DNA of 64,000 nucleotides from CADEFQ01 sp050185195. GTDB lineage: Bacteria; Pseudomonadota; Gammaproteobacteria; Steroidobacterales; Steroidobacteraceae. Below, piece by piece: positions 52,379-60,489 of the stretch. The notes under the pieces are model-generated. The model had not been told where the DNA came from and ran no database searches. It saw nothing but the letters and a program-made list of their open reading frames with translations. The stretch covers positions 1-64,000 of the forward strand of contig JBFWZQ010000006.1 of the NCBI GenBank assembly GCA_050185195.1, written 5' to 3'. The translations under genes were made by a program, and so were the position numbers. Positions within the stretch are counted from its first letter, which is position 1. Each line of letters begins with the position of its first letter.

Positions 52379-53635
52379 ATGCTTACCGACATCGCCCTGA
52401 AGAAGCTCAAACCCCGGGAAAAGCCGTACAAAGTGACGGACCGGGATGGGATGTACGTGACGGTCTCGCCGGCCGGGACGATTACGTTCCGGTTCGACTA
52501 CCGGATCAGCAACAGGCGCGAGACCCTCACCCTGGGGCGCTACGGCCCGGCGGGGCTATCCCTGTCCGCCGCCCGCGAGAAGTGCATCGCTGCCCGGAAC
52601 ACGCTCGCCCAGGGGCACTCACCGGCCCGGGTGAAGCAGCGGGAGAAGCGCCAGCTGGCAGCCGCCCAGACCCTGGGCCAGTTCGCCACGAAGTGGCTGG
52701 ACGAGGGCCCGATGGCGGAGAGCACCCGCACCATGCGCAAGGGCATCTACCGGCGAGAGGTCGAACCGGAACTCTCGAACCGCCTGCTGCCGGAGGTGTC
52801 GTCGGACGACGTGCGCATCCTGTGCCTCAAGATCAAGAACCGGGGGTCGCCCGCAACGGCGATCCACGTCCGGGACATCGTGAAGGGCATCTACAACTTC
52901 GCGAACCTGCACGGACACAAGGTCCCGAACCCGGCCAACGAGGTGGCGCCGACATCCATTGCCACGTTCAAGCCGCGCGAACGGGCGCTCAGCCCCGAAG
53001 AGATCCGGATCGCGTTCACGCTGATCGACAAGGTGTCGTTCGCCCATATCCACCGCCTGGCGCTGCGGATGATCCTGCTGACGCTCGTGCGCAAAAGCGA
53101 ACTGGCGAAGGCGATGTGGAGCGAGATCGACTTCGACAAGGGCGTCTGGACGATCCCGAAGGAGCGCATGAAGGCGCGCCGGCCTCACAGTGTCTATCTG
53201 TCGCGCCAGGCGCTGGAGATCTTCACCGCGCTGAAGCTGATGGCCGGAAGCTCGCCCTACGTATTCCCATCCCGCTATGACGCCGATGTTCACATCGCGG
53301 CGAGCACGCTCAACCGGGTCACGTCGCAGATCGCCGAGAAGGCAAAGGCGGAGAATCTGCCGCTGGAGATGTTCACGGTTCACGACCTGCGCCGGACCGG
53401 CTCGACAATTCTCAACGAGATGGGCTTCAACCGCGACTGGATCGAGAAGGCGCTCGCGCACGAGCGCAACGAGTCATCGCGCGGCACGTACAACCGCGCC
53501 CAGTACGCCGAGCAGCGGCGGCACATGCTTCAGGAATGGGCGGACATGATCGACGCGTGGGTGGCGGGCAAGACGCACACGCCGGTACTACTGCCGTCGT
53601 CGATGAAGGTGATTGCGGCACAGGCGCTAACTTAG
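52379..53635 (+). mobile_element. Tyrosine integrase of the P4/DUF4102 type at guaA
   Basis: The 418-residue integrase has an N-terminal DUF4102 arm-binding domain (LTDIALKKLKPREKPYKVTD and LTLGRYGPAGLSLSAARE), a core-binding domain and a catalytic domain. The tyrosine-recombinase residues are present: Arg in LLTLVRKSELAKAMW, His-x-x-Arg in FTVHDLRRTGSTI, His in KALAHERN and Tyr in RGTYNRAQY. It appears complete and active. It follows guaA in the same direction, as in islands that use the guaA 3' end as attB. No excisionase or transfer genes are seen in the window. Confidence 0.92.
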
Positions 53636-53769
53636 CTCAAGAGAGGAATCCGCCTTGGTTTGCCGATTTCTCGATTGACTCACCCATAGCGACTGAACCG
53701 CGAGATTCGTGAACCCGCCCGTGCGGGCTTCGAGTAGCAGATTCCCGAGTACCCAAATTGAGGGTCGAG

Positions 53770-54210
53770 CTACGTCTGGCTCTCGACGACCCGTGCCACC
53801 AGTTCGCGCTTGCCGGTAAGCGAGTTGGCCACAAGACAACCGTGTTCGGCCTTTTCCATCAGCTTCTGCGCGCGCCCGGCATCCGTGCCCGGCGGAACAT
53901 GCAGTGCCGCGTTCGTGACAAAGCGGGTGAACTGCGAAACGCCTTCCACCCGCTCCAAGGTTCCCTCTACGTTGCACTCCAGCGACAGCCATTCGAGCTT
54001 GGATGCGCGTGCAACGGCACGAAAGGTCAGCACGAAACAGTCGGCCACGGCGGCGCAAAGCATCGTCTCGGGTGACCACACACCACCCGGGCCATCAAAC
54101 TCGGGTGGTGGCGCAGAGGGTAGATCGACGAGTCCCGGCGAGCTGACGGTCAGCATGCCGGTGGGGCCGCCAGTCGTACCGGCCTTGTAGAAGTGCGGAT
54201 AGGGATGCAT
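53770..54210 (-). CDS. OsmC/Ohr-family protein
   Basis: The 146-residue protein has the two cysteines of the OsmC fold, Cys58 in AAVADCFVLTFRAVA and Cys125 in EHGCLVANSLTGK. Family enzymes reduce organic hydroperoxides, and some act on persulfides. GGAGGAGCC just before ATG 54210 is a strong ribosome site. It lies 19 nt behind an ArsR-type regulator that has the cysteine spacing of persulfide sensors, so it is probably the regulated product of a two-gene operon. A conserved SPETML block before Cys58 is typical. Confidence 0.9.
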   Translation of the reverse strand: MHPYPHFYKAGTTGGPTGMLTVSSPGLVDLPSAPPPEFDGPGGVWSPETMLCAAVADCFVLTFRAVARASKLEWLSLECNVEGTLERVEGVSQFTRFVTNAALHVPPGTDAGRAQKLMEKAEHGCLVANSLTGKRELVARVVESQT

Positions 54211-54229
54211 GGCTCCTCCGATCTGGAAG

Positions 54230-54559
54230 TCAGTCTGTGGCGCCGCGACGAGTTTCGGGGCAGAAGAGGCGGTGCAGCAGTCTGGCCTGCGCGCGGGCGC
54301 CGGGCGACGCCAAGCTGTAGCGCACAGACTGTGCATCACGGCGGCGGCGGATGATGCCTTCGCGTTCTAGCACTGCCGCTTGCTGCGAGAGTGCGGGTGC
54401 GCGCAGGCCCGCGTTTGCGGCCAGTTCGCTGGCACTCATCTCGCCCTCGACCAGCGCGCACACCACGCGCAGGCGCGCCGGATGCGCGAGTGCCCGCAGG
54501 AAGCCAGTGGCTTGGTCGGCGGCGGTCGCAAGTTCGCGCATGCGGCGAGAAGATTGCAT
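54230..54559 (-). CDS. ArsR-family repressor, BigR/SqrR-like (persulfide sensor type)
   Basis: The 109-residue winged-helix protein shows ALAHPARLRVVCALVEGEMSA with Cys34 and a second cysteine, Cys100, near the C-terminus (LHRLFCPETRR). The 66-residue spacing equals that of the dithiol sensors BigR (Cys42/Cys108) and SqrR (Cys41/Cys107), which form a tetrasulfide bridge with sulfane sulfur and release DNA. No metal-binding CxC is seen. A perfect palindrome touches the start codon at 54559; an internal ATG at 54541 is possible. It is co-oriented with the OsmC gene, which it probably controls. Confidence 0.88.
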   Translation of the reverse strand: MQSSRRMRELATAADQATGFLRALAHPARLRVVCALVEGEMSASELAANAGLRAPALSQQAAVLEREGIIRRRRDAQSVRYSLASPGARAQARLLHRLFCPETRRGATD

Positions 54560-54580
54560 ATTTGCGAAAATACGCAAATA
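54559..54580. promoter_or_regulatory. Palindromic operator at the arsR start
   Basis: TATTTGCG (54559-54566) and CGCAAATA (54573-54580) are perfect 8-bp inverted arms around a 6-nt AT-rich spacer. The site abuts the arsR start codon, a typical place for autorepression by an ArsR-family dimer. Confidence 0.65.
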
Positions 54581-54896
54581 CAGGTAGTCTGTCAATAGTA
54601 TGGACACGCAGAACGGTTACGCGGATCCCGGAGCCGTGCCGGGCGGCAGTTGCCCGGGGCGTGACATCGCCGTTGCTGGGCGTACCGGAAGATGTTCTGG
54701 AGTGCGGCCGTTGCGCAAGTCCGAGCCAATTCGAACTCCACCTACCGAGGGCAGGCGCATGTGGAATGTCAGATGGTTCCTTGGTGTAGGGCTCGCTCGC
54801 AGCGTTGCGATTCTGAACGCTATGCGGTTCGAACTCGATGCTGATCGTGCAGCCAGTCAGAAGTCCGATAGTCGCAATTCGCCATGAGGTCGCAAT
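54581..54896. other. Gap between arsR and amidotransferase genes; no gene seen
   Basis: The 316 nt hold short open frames, the longest plus-strand one at 54600-54887, but none has a ribosome site, a family resemblance or normal amino acid composition. Two copies of TTCGAACTC occur, about 110 nt apart, without a tRNA fold around them. It may hold the promoter of the following gene or decayed sequence. Confidence 0.5.
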
Positions 54897-55703
54897 ATGT
54901 GTGAACTCTTTGGCTTATCCAGTCGCGTGCCCACGACGGTTTCGTTCTCGCTGCAGCGATTTGCGCAGCGCGGTGGGCTGCAAGGCAAAACCCTCGATGG
55001 CTGGGGACTAGCGTACTACGACGGTCGCGACCTGCGGCTGTATCGCGAGCCCGAGCCGGCGCGGGACAGTGCCTGGCTACCATTCATCGGCTCCAGACAG
55101 GCACCGAGCACCCTCGTGGTTTCCCACATTCGTCACGCTACGCGCGGCTGCATCTCTCTGGCGAACACCCAGCCCTTCGTGCGCGAGATTGGCGGGCGAA
55201 TGCACTGCTTTGCGCATAACGGCAAGCTGTCGGGTATCGACGGGCGGCCGGAGTTTGATGGCGGTGCGTACGCGCCCGTCGGCGAGACTGACTCGGAGCT
55301 GGCGGCCTGCGCCCTGTTCGCGAAGATGGCCAGCTTGTGGCGTGGGTCCGAGCACCCTGCCTTGCAAGTGCGGCTCGCTTCTGTCGAGCGCTTCGCGGCG
55401 GAGTTGCGAAGGCTGGGGCCAGCCAATTTTCTCTATGCTGACGGCGAGGTCCTGATTGCCCACGGCCACCGGCGTACCCAATCCGATGGCCGTATTGAGC
55501 CGCCGGGCCTGTGGATGCTGCAGCGGAGCTGCGATGTCGACCCTGGGGCACTGGCGGAGGCCGGTGTACGCGTCAGCGACGGCCATGGTGCGCAACGTGC
55601 CGTCCTGTTCGCCAGCGTGCCGCTGACCGATGAACCCTGGCGCGCGCTGGCCGAGGGCGAAACAGTGTGTGTCGTCGGCGGCGAAGCCTTGAGTACCCAT
55701 TAA
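54897..55703 (+). CDS. Class II glutamine amidotransferase (YafJ/EgtC-like)
   Basis: The 268-residue Ntn-hydrolase domain protein begins MCELFGLSS, so the catalytic cysteine is Cys2 after removal of Met1. LDGWGLAYYDG, SHIRHATRG and FAHNGKLSG are the glutamine-binding and oxyanion blocks of this family. No synthetase domain is attached, as in YafJ or the EgtC hydrolase of ergothioneine synthesis; no egtB/egtD is nearby, so its substrate is open. GAGG lies upstream of ATG 54897. The dps gene follows after 16 nt, suggesting an operon. Confidence 0.88.
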   Translation: MCELFGLSSRVPTTVSFSLQRFAQRGGLQGKTLDGWGLAYYDGRDLRLYREPEPARDSAWLPFIGSRQAPSTLVVSHIRHATRGCISLANTQPFVREIGGRMHCFAHNGKLSGIDGRPEFDGGAYAPVGETDSELAACALFAKMASLWRGSEHPALQVRLASVERFAAELRRLGPANFLYADGEVLIAHGHRRTQSDGRIEPPGLWMLQRSCDVDPGALAEAGVRVSDGHGAQRAVLFASVPLTDEPWRALAEGETVCVVGGEALSTH

Positions 55704-55719
55704 ACGAGGAGAGAACCAG

Positions 55720-56214
55720 ATGGCCAAGAAGCAGAATGCAGTACCCGAGATCGACATCGGCATCAAGCGCGGCGACCGCGAACGCATCGTCAAGGGTCTC
55801 TCGGCGCTGCTGGCCGACAGTTACACGCTGTACCTGATGACGCACAATTTTCACTGGAACGTTACTGGTCCCCAGTTCAACAGCCTGCACCTGATGTTCA
55901 TGGGCCAGTACACCGAGCAGTGGAACGCGCTCGATTTCATCGCCGAGCGCATTCGCGCGCTGGGCCATCCGGCGCCGGGCACCTATCGCGAATTCGTGAA
56001 ACTGGCTTCCATCAAGGAAGTCGAAGGTGTCCCGAACGCCGACGACATGGTCCGGCTCCTCGTCGCTGCGCAGGAGGCTACTGCGCGTACCGCGCGCAAG
56101 CTGCTGCCGGTCGTGGCGGATGCCAACGACCAGCCGACGGCAGACTTGCTGACACAGCGGCTCGACGTGCACGAGAAGACGGCGTGGATGCTTCGCAGCC
56201 TGCTGCAGGGATGA
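55720..56214 (+). CDS. dps: DNA-protecting ferritin-like protein Dps
   Basis: The 164-residue protein has the Dps ferroxidase residues in MTHNFHWNVTGPQFNSLH and in QWNALDFIAERIRALGHPA. It forms dodecamers that bind iron and H2O2 and can coat DNA during stress. The N-terminus carries a few lysines. It follows the amidotransferase gene in one transcription direction and precedes a haem protein gene, giving an oxidative-stress flavour to this part of the island. Confidence 0.95.
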   Translation: MAKKQNAVPEIDIGIKRGDRERIVKGLSALLADSYTLYLMTHNFHWNVTGPQFNSLHLMFMGQYTEQWNALDFIAERIRALGHPAPGTYREFVKLASIKEVEGVPNADDMVRLLVAAQEATARTARKLLPVVADANDQPTADLLTQRLDVHEKTAWMLRSLLQG

Positions 56215-56254
56215 CTGCCGTGAGTCTCTCACCGGTACGGAAGGAATCATTGCG

Positions 56255-56833
56255 ATGAAGCTGGTGGTGGTGGTTGTTCTTGCAGTGGCTGCTGCATTGG
56301 CATCTGCGGCAGAGCGCCCGGACCCCTCACAACAGGCGCAGGCGTTGGCCGCTCGCTTCCAGTCGCTGCTGCAGGCGCGGTTGATGGCTGCACTGGCTGA
56401 TGGCGATCCCGCTGCGGCGGTTGCAGTCTGCCGCGACGAAGCGCCGGCGATCGCCAGCCAGCTGTCGCGGGAATCGGGCTGGCAGGTGCGGCGTGTTGGT
56501 ACCCGCGTTCGCAATCCGCTCACCGGCAGCGCCGATGCCTGGGAGCAGGAGGGGCTGCTCGTGATGGCACGCCGCCTCGCTACTGGTGAAGCGCCAGAAG
56601 GCATCGCGGTGTGGTCCGTCGTCGATGAACCTGCAGGTCGGGCCATGCGCTACATGAAGCCCATCATGACCGGACCGCTGTGCCTGACCTGCCATGGGGC
56701 GGTTGGCGCACAGCCGGCAGCGTTGCGGGCCGCCCTAGCGCACGAGTATCCGCACGATGCGGCGACCGGCTATGCAGCCGGTGAGCTGCGGGGCGCGTTC
56801 TCCCTACGCCGGCTTGAGCCGCGGGCGCCATGA
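56255..56833 (+). CDS. DUF3365 (Tll0287-like) haem-binding periplasmic protein
   Basis: The 192-residue protein has a signal peptide (VVVVVLAVAAALASAA) and the haem c site CLTCH (Cys143, Cys146, His147), with WSVVDEPAGRAMRYMKPI before it. These proteins have a PAS-like fold and are found alone or in sensor kinases; they are thought to act in redox sensing or electron transfer. It lies 40 nt after dps. Confidence 0.85.
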   Translation: MKLVVVVVLAVAAALASAAERPDPSQQAQALAARFQSLLQARLMAALADGDPAAAVAVCRDEAPAIASQLSRESGWQVRRVGTRVRNPLTGSADAWEQEGLLVMARRLATGEAPEGIAVWSVVDEPAGRAMRYMKPIMTGPLCLTCHGAVGAQPAALRAALAHEYPHDAATGYAAGELRGAFSLRRLEPRAP

Positions 56834-57041
56834 TTGCGGCGACTCGCCAGCGCCGCACGTCGTTCCTGCGTAGTAGTAATCCAGCATTGGAAAGCGCTCG
56901 TGCGGACCAACCTATGCATCCGGGAACTGGGCGTCGCAGCGTGAAACGCATGCTGCAACGCCCATTTCACAAAGCAGAGAAGTCAACGCGAGGCACGACG
57001 CTCGCAATGACGATTGGCGTCGACTTTACAATTGGAGAGAC

Positions 57042-57689
57042 ATGATGAAGAGCGATCAATATGTGACAACGCTGGCTGCCGCGGCGCTGCTAGCGTTCTC
57101 AGTGAGCTACGCCGCGGCTCAAGGTCAAGGCGGCGGTGGCGGTGGCCAACAACCTCGTGTCGGCGCCGGCGCCCAGCAACGCCCCGGCGGCACTACACGT
57201 GGAGTCGGTGATCAAGATCGCGACCGGGATCGCGATATGGACGGTGTTCGTGACCTGGACCGCGATCGACGGCGCGACCAGGATCGTGATCGCATCTATT
57301 CATCCGATCTCATGACGGCTGAAGAACGTGCGCAGCACTGGAATCAGTTGCGTTCACTCAAGACTGAACAGGAACGCATCCAGTACCGACTCGATCATCA
57401 GAATGCGATGCAGCAGCGCGCGAAAGAGAAGGGTGTCAAAGCGTCGGCTGCACTCTCACGCTCTCAAATCGCGCAGCAAGAGAAGGACCGTCAACAGGAA
57501 CGTCAGCACATCTATGGCTACGACCTCATGACGCAAGCGGAACTTGAACAACATCGCGATCGTCTACGTGTGGCGAAGACCCAGCAGGAGCGCGACGCCA
57601 TTCGCGCGGAACACCGCACACAAATGGAAGCGCGGGCTCGCGATCAGGGTGTCACGTTAGCCCCGCAACGCAACGGCGGCTCGAACTGA
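57042..57689 (+). CDS. Periplasmic repeat protein, unknown function
   Basis: The 215-residue protein has a signal peptide (LAAAALLAFSVSYAAA), a Gly/Gln-rich stretch, an Asp-Arg-rich region (residues about 58-87), and two copies of a roughly 50-residue helical motif. The copies start at IYSSDLMTAEERAQH and IYGYDLMTQAELEQH and both end in a basic helix with A-R/K-D/E-x-G-V. I do not recognise a named family. The high charge and paired helices suggest a periplasmic metal- or protein-binding role, but this is only a guess. A GGAG ribosome site precedes the first of two ATG codons. Confidence 0.75.
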   Translation: MMKSDQYVTTLAAAALLAFSVSYAAAQGQGGGGGGQQPRVGAGAQQRPGGTTRGVGDQDRDRDRDMDGVRDLDRDRRRDQDRDRIYSSDLMTAEERAQHWNQLRSLKTEQERIQYRLDHQNAMQQRAKEKGVKASAALSRSQIAQQEKDRQQERQHIYGYDLMTQAELEQHRDRLRVAKTQQERDAIRAEHRTQMEARARDQGVTLAPQRNGGSN

Positions 57690-57709
57690 CGCCCACGAAC
57701 CATGGCGAG

Positions 57710-57733
57710 CGGGCGAATGAGGACGTTCGCCCG
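57710..57733. terminator. Hairpin between the convergent repeat-protein and lpxR genes
   Basis: CGGGCGAA (57710-57717) and TTCGCCCG (57726-57733) form a perfect 8-bp stem with an 8-nt loop, 20 nt after the repeat-protein stop. There is no T-run. It may terminate transcription from one or both sides. The rest of 57690-57905 shows no gene. Confidence 0.35.
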
Positions 57734-57905
57734 TTGGCGCCGTGCTCGCGGTCACCACGAATACCTAACGCGAGAGGCCGTCGATATGGCGAGTCGGCCG
57801 AGCGCACCGGGGGGCGACTCGTGGGCATACCGTCGCAACTGGTCTCCAATCGGCCCATCCCGCCAACGGCAACGCGCCCATTGCCGAACGGCGGCCGGCG
57901 CCGCG

Positions 57906-59111
57906 CTAGAATTCGATACTCAGAGCTATGGAACCGTAAGACTGATTCGTACCCTGCTCGTCAAATTCGCGCGTGCGATAAACGCGCATTGCAGCCACTC
58001 GTAGGCCATGCCCCGCCACAATGCCCTGAGTGCTGACTCCGAAGGCCGCCTGCGCGACCCACGGTCGACGGGAAACACTGTGGCTTGATCGAAAGAGATT
58101 CCCATCGAGTGAGAAATCGTAGGCGACGGCCTTCAGTTCGAGTATCGCGAAGGCGTGAATGCCGGCGCGCGGGCGCCTCGTTGCCGGGACGGCATCGCGG
58201 GAACGGCCATGAATAGAGACAGCTGACGGCGGGCGATTCTCGGCTCCCGGTCTGAGAGGGTAGCTCCCAAAGTCATTGGGTAGGTTCCAACCCACACGAC
58301 CTTCGACGCTCACTGTGGCGGATGTTTCAATGTTGCCGAGCCGGAGCCCCAGTGAGCGTATTGTGTCCGCTGAAAACCTTGGAATGATTGCACCCGGGCT
58401 ACGAGCCCCCCTGTATTTGCGGTCGAGGGCCAATTGCACTGCAGGCTCATTCTTCAGTTGGTTTCCCCAGCCCATGAACCGGTCGTTGCCGGTCGCGTCG
58501 TGGATCCAGTTCTGAGACTGTTCCGCCAGCGACCAGGGGCCGATCACGCCGAGGGTGATTTCGCGCGTATCGAGCGTTTCCCGGTCTGACTCGGGTGCAT
58601 GTTTTCGACGATTCCATGCCAGACCCATGTAGAGCAGCCCTGCGTAAGGGCGATCGTCTACGATCAGCTCCGACCTGATGGGGTCTCCCGGTGTGTACAT
58701 GGACTGCCCAAATCGGACTACCACATTCTGGGTGTCCGCCGGGGTGGCCGAATGGGCCCAGAATCCAGGATTCACGACGTGAATCAATCGCCCGAACGCG
58801 CGAACGGGTAGCGGGAGGCACTCGAGTCGCGGACTGGCGGGAAAGTCGTGCGACACCAAGGTGAAGGCCACGCCATTCGTGTAGTTCTGGTCAGTGCCAG
58901 TAAAGAGATCGTTCTCCAGTCGTGCGGTGGTGCCACGGAAGGTGAGACTTTCTTCGGCTGTGCACTCCTTGGGAGCCGCCTGTGTTTCGTGGGGAGGCTG
59001 TGCCAGGGCCCGCGAAGAAACGAGCACACTCCACGCCAAGATCCCGGCAGCCCGTCTCCACGTGGGTCGGAGAACAATAGTCGTACATGAAGTACCGCGT
59101 GGCATGCTCAC
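57906..59111 (-). CDS. LpxR-family lipid A deacylase (DUF2219)
   Basis: The 401-residue outer-membrane beta-barrel candidate has a signal peptide (AGILAWSVLVSSRALAQ) and the LpxR motifs ENDLFTGTDQNYTNG (active-site Asn/Asp) and QSQNWIHDATGNDRFMGWGNQLKNE (catalytic His region). It ends in an aromatic-terminated strand (SIALSIEF). LpxR removes the 3'-acyloxyacyl group of lipid A. The GTG at 59111 overlaps the stop of the LOG gene (GTGA), so coupling favours it over ATG 59105. It is the last gene of the long minus-strand operon. Confidence 0.88.
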   Translation of the reverse strand: MSMPRGTSCTTIVLRPTWRRAAGILAWSVLVSSRALAQPPHETQAAPKECTAEESLTFRGTTARLENDLFTGTDQNYTNGVAFTLVSHDFPASPRLECLPLPVRAFGRLIHVVNPGFWAHSATPADTQNVVVRFGQSMYTPGDPIRSELIVDDRPYAGLLYMGLAWNRRKHAPESDRETLDTREITLGVIGPWSLAEQSQNWIHDATGNDRFMGWGNQLKNEPAVQLALDRKYRGARSPGAIIPRFSADTIRSLGLRLGNIETSATVSVEGRVGWNLPNDFGSYPLRPGAENRPPSAVSIHGRSRDAVPATRRPRAGIHAFAILELKAVAYDFSLDGNLFRSSHSVSRRPWVAQAAFGVSTQGIVAGHGLRVAAMRVYRTREFDEQGTNQSYGSIALSIEF

Positions 59112-59992
59112 ACTCGTGCAGCCTCGCGACCGGGCGGTTGTCCACCGTAGAACGAGGACAAGACAGCCACTATTTCTTCGGCTGTATCGACGCGCTCGAA
59201 CAGCTGCATGTCCTGCGCACCGATGAAGTCCTCCGCCGCGAGGTAATCGAAGTCTATTGCCCGATGCCAGAAGTCGCGTCCTACCAGGACAATCGGGATC
59301 CGTGGCATCTTTCCCGTCTGCACCAGCGTAAGCACTTCGAACAATTCGTCGAGCGTCCCGTACCCGCCCGGGAACGCAACCAAGGCGCGCGCACGCAACA
59401 GGAAGTGCATTTTCCGCAAGGCGAAATAGTGGAATCGAAATGCAAGCTCTGGGCTGATGTAGGGGTTGGGCTGTTGCTCGTGCGGCAGCGTGATATTGAG
59501 CCCGATGGAGCGAGCGCCGGCCTCGAATGCGCCGCGATTGGCCGCCTCCATGATGCCAGGACCACCCCCCGTGACGACAACAAAGTCACGACGCTGCTCT
59601 TGCTGGAAGCGGGATGAGACCAGATGGGCGAAGCGCCGAGCTTCTTCGTAGTAGCGTGCATGGTCCAGGTCGCGTTTGACCTTGGCGAGTGCCATTGCAT
59701 GCTGCTCGCCCGGGTCATGAACCGTCGCGCGCCGCTCGTGCTCCGCGAATCGAGCCTCCGCGGCTTGCCTGGTTACGATTCGCGCGCTGCCAAAGACCAC
59801 GACCGTGGAGCCGATCCCTTGCTCATGCAGAGCCTGCTCGGGCTTCAGAAGCTCCAGCTGCAGGCGCAGCGGTCTGAGGCCCTCGCTCGCCAATAACGCC
59901 GGATCTTCATGGGCCAAGCGATAGGATGGGCTCCCCTCGATCGCGCGCACCAATCCATGGCGCTCCAGCTCACTTTCCGCCTCAGTTGGCAC
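59108..59992 (-). CDS. LOG-family protein (TIGR00730, lysine decarboxylase-like fold)
   Basis: The protein has the PGGxGT motif (ALVAFPGGYGTLDELFEVLT) and VVTGGGPGIMEAANRGA of the LOG family, whose members release ribose 5-phosphate from nucleotide monophosphates. An N-terminal extension (SPSYRLAHEDPALL, ELLKPEQALHEQGIGSTVVVFGSAR) is typical of proteobacterial members. The start is uncertain: GTG 59992 (294 residues) overlaps the preceding gene by 11 nt, while a TTG at 60061 gives 317. It is coupled to lpxR at its end. Confidence 0.85.
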   Translation of the reverse strand: MPTEAESELERHGLVRAIEGSPSYRLAHEDPALLASEGLRPLRLQLELLKPEQALHEQGIGSTVVVFGSARIVTRQAAEARFAEHERRATVHDPGEQHAMALAKVKRDLDHARYYEEARRFAHLVSSRFQQEQRRDFVVVTGGGPGIMEAANRGAFEAGARSIGLNITLPHEQQPNPYISPELAFRFHYFALRKMHFLLRARALVAFPGGYGTLDELFEVLTLVQTGKMPRIPIVLVGRDFWHRAIDFDYLAAEDFIGAQDMQLFERVDTAEEIVAVLSSFYGGQPPGREAARV

Positions 59993-60437
59993 GGTCGCGA
60001 CATGGGGGCTGGTTCGCAGTGCCGCCGTCGAGTGTCTGTGGCCGAAGGACTGCAACGGCAAGGCCGAACCAGGCCATTGCCGTCACCATGGAAATGCCTC
60101 CCACGAGCACGAGTGCCGGCGGTGCGCCCATCGTCACTTCGGCAAGTATCCCGAGAGGCATCAGCATGCCTGCCAACGTCAACCACGAAATCCACCGCGC
60201 CGACGGCTTGCCGAGCGGCAGCCGCCACAGCAGGTAGCCGACGACAATGTTGATGAACGCGAATAGATTGCCGTGCACATGGGCCAGGCGCGACTCGAAG
60301 TGAGCGCCCGAGCTGTAGTTGGCGATCCATTGATCCCTTCCCGGCGCGAAGTCGCGCAGGTAGATGAGAACAAACCCAAAGACCATGAACGCCGCCAGAA
60401 ACAGGAAACCCGCTGCGATGTTCTTCTTGCCTGTCAT
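59982..60437 (-). CDS. Small membrane protein with HxH motif, unknown
   Basis: The 151-residue protein has four predicted transmembrane helices. The second begins after RLAHVHGNLFAFINIVVGYL, where two histidines flank a valine, reminiscent of haem or copper ligands in small oxidase-like membrane proteins. I do not know the family. AGAGGAC precedes ATG 60437. It lies in the operon between the beta-CASP nuclease and LOG genes. The C-terminus (about 15 residues, QTLDGGTANQPPC) is hydrophilic. Confidence 0.7.
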   Translation of the reverse strand: MTGKKNIAAGFLFLAAFMVFGFVLIYLRDFAPGRDQWIANYSSGAHFESRLAHVHGNLFAFINIVVGYLLWRLPLGKPSARWISWLTLAGMLMPLGILAEVTMGAPPALVLVGGISMVTAMAWFGLAVAVLRPQTLDGGTANQPPCRDRAN

Positions 60438-60489
60438 GTCGTCCTCTTTGTCGGCCCGATAGTTCGAACGCAGCCAGCCTGGGCACCGA

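Noticed and set aside
53717..53728. GCCC/GGGC hairpin after the integrase gene
   Set aside because: Stem too short and no T-run; not convincing as a terminator.
54720..54840. TTCGAACTC motifs suggestive of a tRNA T-arm
   Set aside because: No acceptor or anticodon stem can be drawn around either copy.
54600..54887. 95-codon plus-strand frame before the amidotransferase gene
   Set aside because: No ribosome site, no family resemblance, and composition unlike the neighbours.
56830..57045. 71-codon frame between the DUF3365 and repeat-protein genes
   Set aside because: No homology or signal; it overlaps both neighbours and looks like chance.
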